Shown: piece after piece, positions 1 through 8,024 of the stretch
How positions within the stretch are numbered: position 1 is the first letter of the stretch
Layout of the letters: each line of letters begins with the position of its first letter
Assembly: GCA_947475415.1 (NCBI GenBank)
Contig: CANJLH010000006.1
Coordinates: 1-64,000, forward strand
DNA: 64,000 nucleotides
Reading direction: 5' to 3'
Origin: Caulobacteraceae bacterium
GTDB lineage: Bacteria; Pseudomonadota; Alphaproteobacteria; Caulobacterales; Caulobacteraceae
Translations under genes and position numbers: made by a program
The notes under the pieces: model-generated
Told to the model about the DNA's origin: nothing
Databases searched by the model: none
What the model saw: the letters and a program-made list of their open reading frames with translations, nothing else

Positions 1-855
1 GAGCCCAAGACCAAGGCCGACCAGGAGAAGCTGGGTGTGGCTCTGGCAAAGATGGTGGCGGAGGATCCATCCTTCACCGTCCATACCGACCAGGAGTCGG
101 GCCAGACGATCATGAAGGGCATGGGCGAGCTGCACCTCGACATCAAGGTCGACATTCTGCGCCGCACCTACAAGGTCGACGCCAATATCGGCGCCCCCCA
201 GGTGGCCTATCGCGAGAGCCTCAGCCGCAAGACCGATATTGATTACACCCACAAGAAGCAGACGGGCGGCACGGGCCAGTTCGCGCGGGTGAAGATCATC
301 TTCGAGCCGGGCGAGCCCGGTTCTGGCTTCGTATTCGAAAGCTCCGTGGTGGGCGGCTCGGTGCCGAAGGATTATATCCCCGGCGTTCAGAAAGGCCTGG
401 AGCAGGCGAAGGAGAACGGTCTGCTCGCTGGCTTCCCGGTGATCGATTTCAAGGCGACGCTCTACGACGGCGGCTACCACGACGTGGACTCATCGGTGCT
501 GGCCTTTGAAATCGCCAGCCGTGCGGCCTTCCGCGAACTACGCGAAAAGGGCGGCCCGAAGCTGCTTGAGCCGATCATGAAGGTCGAGGTGCTGACCCCG
601 GACGAATATATGGGCGACGTTATCGGCGACCTGAACTCACGGCGGGGCCAGATCCAGGGCACCGAAACCCGCGGTAACGCCCAGGTGGTCACCGCGTTCG
701 TGCCACTGGCCAATATGTTCGGTTATATCAGCCAGTTGCGGTCCTTCAGCCAGGGCCGCGCCCAATACACCATGCAATACGACCACTACGAGACGGCGCC
801 GCTGAACGACGACGAACCCCCAACTTTCCGGCCTGCAATGGGGATGAGGGTTTAG
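1..855 (+). CDS. fusA: Elongation factor G, C-terminal part (5' end outside window)
   Basis: GTPase that drives ribosomal translocation; only domains III to V are visible, reading in frame from base 1. Seen: GMGELHLDI (domain III), the domain IV stretch [19 protein letters not shown], the domain V stretch [16 protein letters not shown], and the block [20 protein letters not shown] near the end. After MQYDHYE, where EF-Gs usually finish with a short VADEI-like helix, the protein instead ends [19 protein letters not shown]. No tuf gene follows, as would be expected in a canonical str operon; a convergent SnoaL-like gene ends 11 bases away. It could be a second fusA copy or a rearranged 3' end. 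The EF-G identity is secure; its being the housekeeping copy is not. Confidence 0.93.
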   Translation, partial: EPKTKADQEKLGVALAKMVAEDPSFTVHTDQESGQTIMKGMGELHLDIKVDILRRTYKVDANIGAPQVAYRESLSRKTDIDYTHKKQTGGTGQFARVKIIFEPGEPGSGFVFESSVVGGSVPKDYIPGVQKGLEQAKENGLLAGFPVIDFKATLYDGGYHDVDSSVLAFEIASRAAFRELREKGGPKLLEPIMKVEVLTPDEYMGDVIGDLNSRRGQIQGTETRGNAQVVTAFVPLANMFGYISQLRSFSQGRAQYTMQYDHYETAPLNDDEPPTFRPAMGMRV

Positions 856-866
856 GTCCGCTTCAG

Positions 867-1268
867 CTACCCAAACGACATCGTAATCCGCCGGCTGACC
901 AGCAGCCATCCCGCGCCCTCGCGGCGGTACTCGTCGTGATAGTCCACCGAGAACGGCGGCTTCTTCTCGCCGGTGGCGGGATACCATTCCAGGATCTGGC
1001 AGAAGCCCTCCCCGGTGGCGGTGTCGGCCGAGGTGAAGTCGATCACCGGCGGGGTGAAGAAGTGGCGGCGCTTCACGTCCGCCGGCATCTCGCGCGCCGC
1101 CATCTCGGCCTTGGACGAGCGGGCGCCGGATGAGACCGCGAACCAGCCGTCATCGGTGAAACAGGCCGCCTGGGCCGCCCCGCCGTGGATATCCACGGCG
1201 TGGGCGTAGCGCTGGCACAGCTGGTAGATCGACAGCTCGGCCTCAAGCCGGTCCTTCGGCGCAGTCAT
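867..1268 (-). CDS. SnoaL-like (NTF2-fold) domain protein
   Basis: A 133-residue protein with the cone-shaped NTF2-like fold typical of SnoaL_4 members: an N-terminal helix (LEAELSIYQLCQRYAHAVD), then ACFTDDGWF, and a strand-rich second half with SVDYHDEYRREGAGWLLVSR. Such proteins serve as small isomerases, dehydratases or oxygenase accessory proteins in catabolic clusters. A good ribosome-binding site (GGGAGAGAACC) precedes the ATG. It lies just downstream of the amidohydrolase on the same strand with about 28 bases between, so the two are probably co-transcribed. The substrate is unknown. Confidence 0.8.
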   Translation of the reverse strand: MTAPKDRLEAELSIYQLCQRYAHAVDIHGGAAQAACFTDDGWFAVSSGARSSKAEMAAREMPADVKRRHFFTPPVIDFTSADTATGEGFCQILEWYPATGEKKPPFSVDYHDEYRREGAGWLLVSRRITMSFG

Positions 1269-1296
1269 GGTTCTCTCCCGCGATGACCCAGGCTTC

Positions 1297-2610
1297 TTAG
1301 GTACGCCGCTCGCCCATGGTGACCAGGACGTCGGCCGATGTCACCGGCTTGTTTGGATCGCCCATCTTGCGGGCGTCCTTGCCGTCCATGGACTTGGTGG
1401 AGGTGTCCACGTCCACGGCCTTGGCCCTGAGCGCGCCGATGGTGCAGTTGGCCCGCCCGCCCAGCTGGGCGATCGGATCAACGCCGAAGAAACGCATGGC
1501 GTTCTTGTGGGTGATCTTGTCGATGATCGGGTCCGGCAGGTCCTTGAGGTTGTCCCAGAGTTCTTCCGGAACATGGGGCCAGGTGCAGTCGGAGTGAGGA
1601 TAGTCAAGCTCGTAGGAGATGATGTCCTCGCCGATGGACTTGTAGTTCATGCAGCCGAACTTGTCGTCGATGAAGCAGGTCAGGAAGTGCTCGCGGAACA
1701 CTTCCGACGGCAGCTTGCCGCCCCAGTCGCAGCGCACCCAGGCGCCGTGGTGCTTGTAGGTGAAGTCGCACCGCTCCAGCATATAGGGCACCCAGCCGAT
1801 GCCGCCTTCGGAGAGCGAGAACTTCAGGTTCGAATACCGCTGCAGGGCGCTCAAATGCAGCAGGTCGGCGGCGTCGGCGCCGATGGCCATGGGCATGGCG
1901 GTGATCCAGGCCGAGATCGGCGACTGCATGGACGCGTGGGCCGGCGACTGGCCGGTGCCGATGTGGCAGTTGAGGACGAAGTTCTCCTCATGGCAGAGCT
2001 TCCACATGGGCTCCCAGTAGTCGTCGTGCACCGAAGGCAGCAGGCCCTTCATGGCCGGATTGGCCGGATAGGTGGCTGAACGGCAGCCCTTTTTCACCAG
2101 CCGCTTCATCTCGGCGATGGTGGCTTCCATGCTCCACAGGGGCAGGATGGCGGTGGGGATGTAGCGACCGGGGAACGGCCCGCACCATTCGTCGATGTGC
2201 CAGTCGTTGTAGGCGCTCACCACCCGCTCGGCGTTCTTCTTGTCCTTGGCGGTCCAGAACCAGGAGCCGTCGAATCCGGGATAGGTGGGAAACTGCACCG
2301 AGGTCAGCACCCCGGCCACGTTCATGTCGTCGTTGTGGGCCTTGGGCTCCCAGGCGCCCAGCCGCATCTGCTGGGTGTTCATGGGCTCCATGCCGTATTC
2401 TTCCCGCGGTCGGCCGACCACCGCGTTCAGGCCGTTATTGGCGGCGCGCTTGTTCTCCGATTCCCACCACCAGGAGGCGTTGCCGTCCTTGTCCATCACA
2501 TATTGCGGCGTCTCGGCGGCCAGGGACTTGGGCGAATGGCGGTCAAACATCGTCGGCGGCTCGACGATGTGATCGTCGACGCTGATGAGGACCATGTCTT
2601 CCATGTTCAT
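1297..2610 (-). CDS. Amidohydrolase family protein (PF04909, ACMSD-like), copy 1
   Basis: A 437-residue metal-dependent TIM-barrel hydrolase or decarboxylase of the amidohydrolase_2 type. It begins MNMEDMVLISVDDHIVEP, with the strand-1 metal-binding region as DDHIVEP rather than the classical HxH. Further landmarks are NDWHIDEWCGPFPGRYIP, a mid-protein NCHIGTG, SEGGIGWVPYMLERCDF, and DYPHSDCTWP near the C-terminus, supplying His and Asp residues for the metal site. The ATG at 2610 is chosen over a GTG-type start 24 codons upstream because GCGGGAG lies just before it. It is a clear paralogue of the protein at 20394-21716. Relatives often decarboxylate or hydrolyse ring-fission or aromatic acids; the substrate here is unknown. 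Confidence 0.88.
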   Translation of the reverse strand: MNMEDMVLISVDDHIVEPPTMFDRHSPKSLAAETPQYVMDKDGNASWWWESENKRAANNGLNAVVGRPREEYGMEPMNTQQMRLGAWEPKAHNDDMNVAGVLTSVQFPTYPGFDGSWFWTAKDKKNAERVVSAYNDWHIDEWCGPFPGRYIPTAILPLWSMEATIAEMKRLVKKGCRSATYPANPAMKGLLPSVHDDYWEPMWKLCHEENFVLNCHIGTGQSPAHASMQSPISAWITAMPMAIGADAADLLHLSALQRYSNLKFSLSEGGIGWVPYMLERCDFTYKHHGAWVRCDWGGKLPSEVFREHFLTCFIDDKFGCMNYKSIGEDIISYELDYPHSDCTWPHVPEELWDNLKDLPDPIIDKITHKNAMRFFGVDPIAQLGGRANCTIGALRAKAVDVDTSTKSMDGKDARKMGDPNKPVTSADVLVTMGERRT

Positions 2611-2779
2611 GGGCGTACTCCCGCAGTGATCAATTCCGTTGCAGCGAACCCTATCCGATCCGCGCCGACACTCAACTGACATGTCGTCAGCGATTATGGA
2701 CGCGGCGTCCTCGCAAGCGCCCGCCGCGTCGCGGCCAAGATTATACCCGCCCGCCCGTCAGAAACGGTCGCAGTTAAGG

Positions 2780-2810
2780 TGCATGGGATTGTTCCTCGAA
2801 AAATTGCGCC
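2780..2810 (+). repeat. Dispersed 31-bp repeat, copy A
   Basis: A 31-base stretch in the gap between two minus-strand genes whose core GGATTGTTCCTCGAAAAA recurs on the opposite strand at 59535-59565. The two copies differ at 2 of 31 positions. It is A/T-rich compared with its surroundings. Function unknown; see findings. Confidence 0.6.
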
Positions 2811-2837
2811 CGGACCCGAAATTCACCCCCAACGGGG

Positions 2838-3602
2838 TCAGGAGACCGCCGGCGCATGCCGGGCGATCCAGGCGTCGTAGTCGCCCGCCTTTTCCTTCAG
2901 GCCCTCAAGCAGGCCGGAGTTGGGGAACAGGATCAGGAAATCCTCCTTCTCGATCCCGCGCACCAGCACTTCGGCCACCTGTTCTGGGGTGAGAGCCATC
3001 TGCATCACCGGATGGTCCTCTGGAAGGCCATTGGAACGCAGCATCCGGGTCATCATCGGTCCGGGACAGAAGCAGGACACCCGCACCCCCTTCGGCCGGT
3101 AGTGCAGCGACAGCCATTCCGACAGCGAAAGCGCGCCGTGCTTGGTCACCGTATAGGCCGCCTTCTCCACCTGCAGCGACAGCGCCACCGAGGACGCCGT
3201 ATTCAGCAGGTAGCCGTCACCGCGCGCCGTCATTTCCGGCAGCACCGCGCGCGCCGCATAGACATGGGACATCACATGCAGCCGCCAGGCCAGATCCCAT
3301 TGGCTATCGTCCTGCAGTTCGCCGGGCTGGCGCAGGCCCGAATGGCCGGCGTTGGAGAACCATAGGTCGATCCGGCCATAGGTCTTGCGCGCCAGTTCGG
3401 CCACCGCCTGCACCGTTGCTTCCTGGGTGATGTCGCCGGCCAGACCCACGCCGCCGACTTCCTTGGCCATCGCCGCGCAGGCGTCAGGTTCGATGTCGGT
3501 CACCACCACCTTGGCGCCCTCGGCGGTGAATCGCCGTGCGAAGGCGGCCCCGATGCCATTGCCGGATCCGGTGACGACGACGATCTTGTCTTTGAGCAGC
3601 AT
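2838..3602 (-). CDS. SDR family oxidoreductase
   Basis: A classical short-chain dehydrogenase of 254 residues. The cofactor motif TGSGNGIG spans residues 11-18, SNAG is at 83-86, the catalytic Ser lies in NTASSVA (about 137), and the YxxxK pair is Y150/K154. The acidic residue after strand 2 (VVVTDIEP) suggests NAD(H). It probably oxidises a hydroxyl to a ketone in the surrounding catabolic pathway. A strong ribosome-binding site (CAGGGAGG) stands before the ATG, immediately behind a 22-base inverted repeat. It is separated from the amidohydrolase downstream by about 230 bases holding the dispersed repeat. Confidence 0.9.
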   Translation of the reverse strand: MLLKDKIVVVTGSGNGIGAAFARRFTAEGAKVVVTDIEPDACAAMAKEVGGVGLAGDITQEATVQAVAELARKTYGRIDLWFSNAGHSGLRQPGELQDDSQWDLAWRLHVMSHVYAARAVLPEMTARGDGYLLNTASSVALSLQVEKAAYTVTKHGALSLSEWLSLHYRPKGVRVSCFCPGPMMTRMLRSNGLPEDHPVMQMALTPEQVAEVLVRGIEKEDFLILFPNSGLLEGLKEKAGDYDAWIARHAPAVS

Positions 3603-3614
3603 TGGCGGCCTCCC

Positions 3615-3636
3615 TGGGCGTAAATTTTGTCGCCCA
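3615..3636 (-). promoter_or_regulatory. Inverted repeat in the SDR leader
   Basis: Two 6-base arms, TGGGCG and CGCCCA, flank an A/T-rich 10-base loop and lie directly upstream of the ribosome-binding site of the SDR gene that starts at 3602. It could be an operator or an RNA hairpin affecting translation. Only the symmetry and position support it. Confidence 0.35.
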
Positions 3637-3717
3637 AAAAGAGCAGCCGTAACGGCGGGAGTCGACCCCCGGCCTCGGACTGACTAACGTTTGTCCCTCA
3701 GATTAGGGGAGAGACAG

Positions 3718-4611
3718 ATGCTAAATGGCGAAAAGATCCTGGTGACCGGCGTCACCGGCAAGGCGGTGCTGCCCATCGCGGCCTCCCTGGCCAAGACCAA
3801 TGAAGTCTGGGGCATGGCCCGCTTCTCCGACCCCGCCCAACGCGCCGAGGTGGAGGCCGCTGGCATCCGGCCCATCGCCGTCGACCTGAATGCGCCCGAC
3901 TTCGACGTGGTGCCCACCAACTTCACCCGCCTGTTGCATTTCGCCTGGATGCGCGCCGACCTAAGCCAGCTCGACACGGCCATCCGGGTCAATGTGGAAG
4001 CCGCCGGCCAGCTTCTGATGCATTGCCGCAACGCCAAGTCGGCGTTCGTGGCGTCAGGCATGGGTATCTATTCCCCCCACTCCGACCCCTGGCACCGGTT
4101 TTCGGAGACCGATCCGATCGGCCGCGCCTTCACCGCCTACGCGCCCACAAGCCCGGCTTCGAAACTGGGCCTTGAGTCCGTGGCGCGGTTCTGCGCCCGG
4201 GCTTTCAACCTGCCAGTGACCATAGGGCGGCTCAACACCGTCATGGGGCCGCGCGGGACCTATTTCGACAAGCTGATCGACGCCGCCCGCGCCGGCGAGG
4301 AGTTCATGGTCCCCAACGACCCCAACCCACACGGTCCGATTCACACCGAGGACATGCAGGAGCAGATCCATGCGCTCACCCTGGAGGCGTCCACCCCGGC
4401 GCTGATCGTCAACTGGTGCGGCGATGAGAACGTCACCTCCCAGCAGGCCGCCGCCCAGCTGGAGCGTCTCACCGGCGTGAAGTCGCGACTCAAGATCGTG
4501 AACTTTCCCGGCGCGCCGCTTGGCAACGCCACCGACAACGCGCTCCGGCTGTCCATCACCGGTCCCTGCAAGACCACCTTCGAGGAAACCTTCGGCCGGC
4601 TCTGCAAATGA
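3718..4611 (+). CDS. NAD-dependent epimerase/dehydratase-like protein (extended SDR)
   Basis: A 297-residue extended SDR. The Rossmann motif is TGVTGKAVLP (residues 10-19), with a replaced third glycine. The catalytic region is loosely kept: YAPTSPASKLGLE in place of a clean YxxxK. IGRLNTVMGPRGTYFDKLID resembles the sugar-nucleotide epimerase/reductase fold. The ATG at 3718 follows AGGGGAGAGACAG and is preferred to a TTG nine codons earlier. The stop overlaps the next gene's start by 4 bases, so the two SDR-type proteins form an operon and probably act on successive or shared intermediates. Substrate unknown. Confidence 0.8.
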   Translation: MLNGEKILVTGVTGKAVLPIAASLAKTNEVWGMARFSDPAQRAEVEAAGIRPIAVDLNAPDFDVVPTNFTRLLHFAWMRADLSQLDTAIRVNVEAAGQLLMHCRNAKSAFVASGMGIYSPHSDPWHRFSETDPIGRAFTAYAPTSPASKLGLESVARFCARAFNLPVTIGRLNTVMGPRGTYFDKLIDAARAGEEFMVPNDPNPHGPIHTEDMQEQIHALTLEASTPALIVNWCGDENVTSQQAAAQLERLTGVKSRLKIVNFPGAPLGNATDNALRLSITGPCKTTFEETFGRLCK

Positions 4612-5375
4612 ACGGCGCCATCGTCTGGGTCAGCGGCGCGACCGGGGGACTGGGCCTCGGGATCGCCCGCAATGTCCCCTTCGAAGGCTGCCGGGTGATC
4701 AACATTTCCCGCCGCCCGTCCGCAGACTTCGAGACGGTGGTCGCCGACCTTTCCAGCTATGAGGGGTGGGAAACCGTGCGCCAGCACTTCCGGGCGGAGA
4801 TGGCGCGCTTCACCGGCGAGCGGGCCATCTTCATCCACAACGCCTACGACATGAATAGCGTTGGGCTGCTGGGGACCTGCGACCCCCACGACTATGAGCG
4901 CGCCGTCGTCACCAATTGCGCGGCCCCGATGGTTCTGGGGGAAGCCTTTCTGTCAGCCGCCCGCGGCATGCCCTTCGAAGCTGGCCTGGTCCTGATCTCG
5001 TCGGGGGCGGCGGTGCAGCTGATCGAGGGCTTGGCCGCCTATACTGGCGCAAAGATCGGCGTCGAGCACTGGGTCCAGACGGTGCACACGGAATTCCTCA
5101 ATCAAGGCGAGACCAACCGGTGGGTCTGCGCCTTCCGCCCCGGCGGCATCGACAGCCCCGGCGCGCGTCGCAACGCCTCACTCCCCGCCGATCAGTGGCC
5201 CTTCGTCGAGGTGCGCAAGGAGATGCACAAGACCTTCCTCGACATCGACGCCGCCGGCCAGCGCATCTGGCGCGGCCTGCCGCCTTCCCGCGACAATTAC
5301 CTCCTGTCCGTCGGCGACCCGCCGGCCGAGGCTCCGGTGAATCCCTATGCCGCGACGATCGGCTACGTTGCCTGA
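4608..5375 (+). CDS. SDR family NAD(P)-dependent oxidoreductase
   Basis: A 255-residue short-chain dehydrogenase translationally coupled (ATGA) to the preceding epimerase-like gene. It has the cofactor loop SGATGGLG (9-16), an HNAY replacement for NNAG (77-80), the active-site Ser in LISSGAA (131-132) and Y145/K149. IINISRRPS after strand 2 suggests NADPH preference through its arginines. Its partner gene and position in a catabolic block suggest a dedicated reduction or oxidation step; the substrate cannot be read from sequence. Confidence 0.85.
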   Translation: MNGAIVWVSGATGGLGLGIARNVPFEGCRVINISRRPSADFETVVADLSSYEGWETVRQHFRAEMARFTGERAIFIHNAYDMNSVGLLGTCDPHDYERAVVTNCAAPMVLGEAFLSAARGMPFEAGLVLISSGAAVQLIEGLAAYTGAKIGVEHWVQTVHTEFLNQGETNRWVCAFRPGGIDSPGARRNASLPADQWPFVEVRKEMHKTFLDIDAAGQRIWRGLPPSRDNYLLSVGDPPAEAPVNPYAATIGYVA

Positions 5376-5383
5376 CAGCTAGC

Positions 5384-5399
5384 GGGCTTGCGCCCTTTT
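5384..5399 (+). terminator. Possible short terminator between convergent genes
   Basis: GGGC-TTGC-GCCC followed by TTTT lies between the stop of the SDR gene and the convergent LLM gene, overlapping the latter's stop codon. The stem is only 4 base pairs, so this is a weak candidate. Confidence 0.3.
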
Positions 5400-6471
5400 A
5401 GGCCGGCGCCCCACACTCCTGCCGGATCAACTCAGCAACCCGGCCCATCTGCTCCAGTCGACCCGCGTTCGAGTCCGCCGCCGGGCTGATGTGCAGGATG
5501 CTGACGCCGGCGTCCCGGTACTTGCGGATACGCTCGCGCACCATGGACTCGGTGCCGATCAGGCTGGTCCGCAGCACCATCTCGTCGGGCACCCGACGCG
5601 CCGCCGCCTCGCGTTCGCCCTTGACGAACAGCGCCTGCACCTCGGCGGCGGCGTCCTCGTAGCCGATGCGGCGGTAGGCGGCGTTGTAGAAATTGGTCTT
5701 GGCTGAGCCCATGCCACCCAGGGAGAAGGCCAATCGGGTCTTCTGGGCCTGGAGGATCGGTTCCGGATCATCTGCGATGCCGATGGGGACTGCGATCTTG
5801 ACGTCGAAATTTTCCAGGCTGCGGCCGGCCCGCGCGGCGCCGGCCCTGAACCGGTCGAAATAGACGTTCGCCGTCTCCGGTGTGAATGAGCTGCCTAGCC
5901 ATCCGTCGGCCAGTTCGCCGGTGAGCTCCAGCATCTTCGGCCCCAGCGTCGCCAGATGGATCGGGATGTTCGGATTGGGCAATTGGCCCAGCCGGATCGC
6001 CTTGCCCTCGCCGCCCGGAACCGGCAACTGATAGTGCCTTCCCTGGTACTGCAGCTTCTGGCCGGTGAAGGCCAGGCGCACGATGTCGATGTATTCGCGC
6101 ATCCGTCCCAGCGGATTATCGAACTTCTGCGAGTGCAGGCCCTCGACCACCTGCGGTCCGCTGACGCCCAGCCCCAGGATGAAACGGTTGCCCGTGAGCG
6201 TCGCCATGGTCATGGCGGTCATGGCCGTGACAACCGGCGTGCGGGCCGACAATTGCAGGATCGATGTCCCGAACGTCATCCCCGGATTGCGCGCCGCCAG
6301 GAAGGCCAGGGGCGAAACCCCATCGGCGGCCCAGGCCTCCGCGGCCCAGACGATGTCGATACCCAGCTTGTGGACCTGGCCGAGGAAATCCAGTTCCTTG
6401 AGCAGTCCCGACTCCTCCTCAGAAGAGCGGCTGGTGCCGCCGATGCCGGTGGATATCTTCATGGGCGGCAT
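5398..6471 (-). CDS. LLM class flavin-dependent oxidoreductase, copy 1
   Basis: A luciferase-like monooxygenase-fold protein of 357 residues. It shows the (beta/alpha)8 pattern with GIDIVWAAEAWAADG, a substrate/cofactor segment RFILGLGVSGPQVVEG and IPIHLATLGPKMLELTGELADGW. Homologues are often named F420-dependent, but many bacterial members use FMNH2, so the cofactor is uncertain. The ATG at 6471 is chosen because AGGAGG lies immediately upstream, discarding 21 further N-terminal codons. It sits alone, convergent with the SDR pair. The second LLM protein is at 47029-48075. Confidence 0.87.
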   Translation of the reverse strand: MPPMKISTGIGGTSRSSEEESGLLKELDFLGQVHKLGIDIVWAAEAWAADGVSPLAFLAARNPGMTFGTSILQLSARTPVVTAMTAMTMATLTGNRFILGLGVSGPQVVEGLHSQKFDNPLGRMREYIDIVRLAFTGQKLQYQGRHYQLPVPGGEGKAIRLGQLPNPNIPIHLATLGPKMLELTGELADGWLGSSFTPETANVYFDRFRAGAARAGRSLENFDVKIAVPIGIADDPEPILQAQKTRLAFSLGGMGSAKTNFYNAAYRRIGYEDAAAEVQALFVKGEREAAARRVPDEMVLRTSLIGTESMVRERIRKYRDAGVSILHISPAADSNAGRLEQMGRVAELIRQECGAPA

Positions 6472-6549
6472 GGCTGTCCTCCTGGAGTTGAAACACGCGC
6501 GCGGCAGATTGTCCGCTGATGAGCACTGCCGCAACCTCAGCGCCGTCCA

Positions 6550-7917
6550 TCATGGATTGGAATGCGCCAGCGCCCAACCCGCCCTTATCTGCCCGAGCCA
6601 CACGTCCCGGTATTCGCCAAGCAACTCCGCGGCGCGCTCCTGGCCGCCGGTCACGCGGCGATCGCGCACCTGCTGCTGAATCAGCACCCCAGCGGAGCGT
6701 AGAAATGGATAGGCTGAGGCGACGTCCCCGTCCGTCAGCAGCGCGCCGCCCAGCGCCCGCCGGGCAAGTACGACCTGTTCGATCCGCTCCGAAGGCGGTG
6801 TGGAGTCTGGTGCGCCCGCAACGCTGCGCCAAAGGTCCGCGGCTTCGGTGCGACGACCCGCGACGTACAGGATGCCCGCGACGCCATTAGCGCTGTCGAG
6901 GGTAACCGGATGGCCTGGTCCCAGTCGGTCGCGACGGAGCTGAAGGATCTGCTGCAGGTCACGCACCCCCTGGGCCGACAGACCCGGATCGCCGAGCTGT
7001 GCGCGGTTCCACGCAAAGTCCCAGAAGGCGTCCATCGCCTCGCGGCTTTCAGGCCCAGTCCGGTTGCGGGCCTCGTCCAGGACCTCCCGATAAAGGGGGT
7101 CCGCGGCCGACCGGTGATCCAGCCCGGCCTCCAGATCGGCGAGCAGCGCCGCAGCTTCGCCGACGCCCGCCCCGCGGGCGGCCGGATCAGACCGGCGGCG
7201 CGCCAGCAGGATTTCGGCGAGGTCCCGCGCCTCCCGCACCGCGCCTGTCCTCGCCAACTGCCGGATCGCGGCGGGATCATCGGCCTGGCGCGACACAGCA
7301 GCCCGGCCAAGCCCCGCCGCCTCCGCCTCGCGGCCTTGCAGGGCGACCAGCGAGGCGAGAATGGTCCCGACCCGTTTGGTCATCGGGTCTTCGGGGCCAT
7401 AGACCTTGCGCGCCAGTTCACTGGCCTTCCGCGCCGCCGTCTCCGCCTCGGCGTAGCGTCCCGCACCTGCCGCCGCGGCGGACTTGGCCATAAGTTCCTG
7501 GACTTGCGTTTTGTCGTCGGATGACCCGGCTTCGTTCGACGCCGTCTCCGCCGCCGCTTCCTCCGTGCGTCCGAGAATGGTCAGCATCATTCCGATCCAG
7601 CGGGTCATGGTCTTGACCTCGGCGTTGGCGGGGCCGTGGATCTGACGAAGGCGATCGCGGACGTGGCGTGTGTGCGGCAGCGCCTCTTCAAACCTCTGCG
7701 CCCCGACCAACTCGGATTGCAGGACAAGTTCGGCAAGCAGCGTTTCGGCGGCGTCGGGCCCGTTCGCCTGTACGGCCGCCGCGAAGGCCTTGCGCGCGAC
7801 TGATAGGCTCGGCGCTTCGCTCGTCCGATCAACAGCGGCGACCGGTCTGGGCGCCGCCTCGCAGGATGGCGCTGTCCCGACCAGGGACAAGGTGAAGATC
7901 GTCATGGCCATCAGCAT
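6550..7917 (-). CDS. Secreted tetratricopeptide-like repeat protein
   Basis: A 455-residue protein with a hydrophobic N-terminal segment (MLMAMTIFTLSLVGTAPSCEA) that looks like a signal peptide; the APSC is a poor lipobox. The rest is alanine-rich helical repeats of TPR_12 type, e.g. GRYAEAETAARKASELARKV, then RDRLGPGHPVTLDSANGVAG. Such repeats mediate protein contacts, probably in the periplasm. A weak GAGGCG precedes the ATG. It lies between the LLM gene and the divergent transporter and shows no catalytic motif. It may not belong to the catabolic pathway. Confidence 0.72.
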   Translation of the reverse strand: MLMAMTIFTLSLVGTAPSCEAAPRPVAAVDRTSEAPSLSVARKAFAAAVQANGPDAAETLLAELVLQSELVGAQRFEEALPHTRHVRDRLRQIHGPANAEVKTMTRWIGMMLTILGRTEEAAAETASNEAGSSDDKTQVQELMAKSAAAAGAGRYAEAETAARKASELARKVYGPEDPMTKRVGTILASLVALQGREAEAAGLGRAAVSRQADDPAAIRQLARTGAVREARDLAEILLARRRSDPAARGAGVGEAAALLADLEAGLDHRSAADPLYREVLDEARNRTGPESREAMDAFWDFAWNRAQLGDPGLSAQGVRDLQQILQLRRDRLGPGHPVTLDSANGVAGILYVAGRRTEAADLWRSVAGAPDSTPPSERIEQVVLARRALGGALLTDGDVASAYPFLRSAGVLIQQQVRDRRVTGGQERAAELLGEYRDVWLGQIRAGWALAHSNP

Positions 7918-8024
7918 CGCCTCACGGCTTGATCGCGCCAGGGGACAACGTCAACTGTCGAGTTCGGACCATTGAAATTCGCGGCGAAACCCGCTCGTAT
8001 CCGCCCTCCTGGGGAGAAAGCGCT

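Noticed and set aside
1267..2079. Plus-strand frame of 270 codons opposite the amidohydrolase
   Set aside because: Antisense shadow of a gene with clear family motifs; no ribosome-binding site or recognisable domain.
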